NCBI GenBank assembly: GCA_964412365.1
Contig: CAYPOI010000112.1
Coordinates: forward strand, 1 to 6,247
Direction of reading: 5' to 3'
Length of the DNA stretch: 6,247 nucleotides
Source: CAMTWZ01 sp964412365
GTDB lineage: Bacteria; Bacteroidota; Rhodothermia; Balneolales; HLUCCA01
Shown here: positions 6,151-6,247 of the stretch, one piece after another
Layout of the letters: every line of letters starts with the position of its first letter
How positions within the stretch are numbered: position 1 is the stretch's first letter
Position numbers and translations under genes: made by a program
Notes under the pieces: generated by a model
Told to the model about the DNA's origin: nothing
What the model saw: the letters and a program-made list of their open reading frames with translations, nothing else
Database searches by the model: none

Positions 6151-6218
6151 GCCGCAGAAACCAAGAGCGGCGAATCTGTAAAGATTTCGCAGTTTTTGGT
6201 TGACAAGTGGGTTCTTGG
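6151..6218 (+). ncRNA. Structured transcript leader with mutually exclusive hairpins
   Basis: A long hairpin spans 6159-6201. Bases 6159-6168 pair with 6192-6201 (10 bp, two of them G-U), then a G/A mismatch, then 6170-6177 with 6182-6190 (8 bp, one bulged T), closed by a GTAA tetraloop of GNRA type (6178-6181). Two other pairings compete for the same bases: gccgc 6151-6155 with gcggc 6167-6171, and 6161-6168 with 6211-6218. It lies just after P1's start. No known riboswitch class was recognised. It may be a 5' leader or the start of a small RNA. Confidence 0.5.
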
Positions 6219-6227
6219 GTGTGTAAC
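6200..6227 (+). promoter_or_regulatory. Second sigma70-like promoter candidate (P2)
   Basis: A second exact TTGACA (6200-6205) is followed after 16 bases by TGTAAC (6222-6227), 4 of 6 to the -10 consensus. It is 87 bases downstream of P1's -35 and points the same way, so the gene beyond the window may have tandem promoters. The -35 overlaps the 3' end of the long hairpin by two bases. Confidence 0.4.
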
Positions 6228-6247
6228 TTAGGAATCTGCGCCGGAAA

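Noticed and set aside
6159..6201. The long hairpin as an intrinsic terminator for the regulator gene
   Set aside because: The T-run is inside the 3' arm and is followed by GACAAGTGGG rather than a U-tract, and the hairpin lies downstream of a good promoter.
6098..6247. Start of a tmRNA, RNase P RNA or a known riboswitch
   Set aside because: None of the conserved 5' sequences or core motifs that I know for these RNAs is present in the visible part; only generic hairpins are seen.

Overview
The window looks like a chromosomal segment from the Bacteroidota/Rhodothermota/Balneolota assemblage. The main evidence is a FecR-type anti-sigma protein with a DUF4974-like C-terminus, whose gene overlaps by 4 bases the start of a TonB-dependent receptor-type gene. 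That receptor carries an STN domain followed by a carboxypeptidase-regulatory-like domain. Start codons also lack Shine-Dalgarno sequences throughout, as is usual in this group. Base composition is moderate (GC roughly half by eye). The lineage is an inference from gene content; no marker gene is present.

Layout. The left two thirds are on the minus strand. In transcription order (right to left) they hold a short TetR-like regulator (3502-4146), an ABC1/UbiB-type atypical kinase (2192-3505, 4-base overlap with the regulator), a lipoprotein of unknown function (1250-2107), the FecR-like anti-sigma protein (361-1185) and the first 121 codons of the receptor (1-364, cut by the window edge). The right third is on the plus strand, divergent from the regulator. 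It holds a YhhQ-type queuosine-precursor transporter (4227-4970, TTG start) that overlaps by 4 bases a PAS / degenerate AAA+ / Fis-HTH regulator (4967-6097). Past it is a 150-base gene-free stretch with two good sigma70-like promoters and a long RNA hairpin, apparently the leader of a gene or RNA beyond the window.

How the parts work together. FecR and the receptor fit a cell-surface signalling module: the receptor's periplasmic STN domain contacts the periplasmic part of FecR, which controls an ECF sigma factor. No sigma factor gene is in the window; the place where one is usually found is taken by the lipoprotein gene. TetR and the kinase look like one translationally coupled unit, perhaps an autoregulated response. 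The transporter and the degenerate sigma54-activator-like protein form a second coupled unit.

No CRISPR array, insertion sequence, tRNA, rRNA or phage gene was seen. The more unusual signals are regulatory: a terminator-like hairpin inside the receptor gene, a hairpin just before fecR, a 13-bp inverted repeat ending one base before the lipoprotein start codon, mutually exclusive pairings in the right-hand leader, and an activator-like protein that has lost the sigma54-contacting part of its AAA+ domain.
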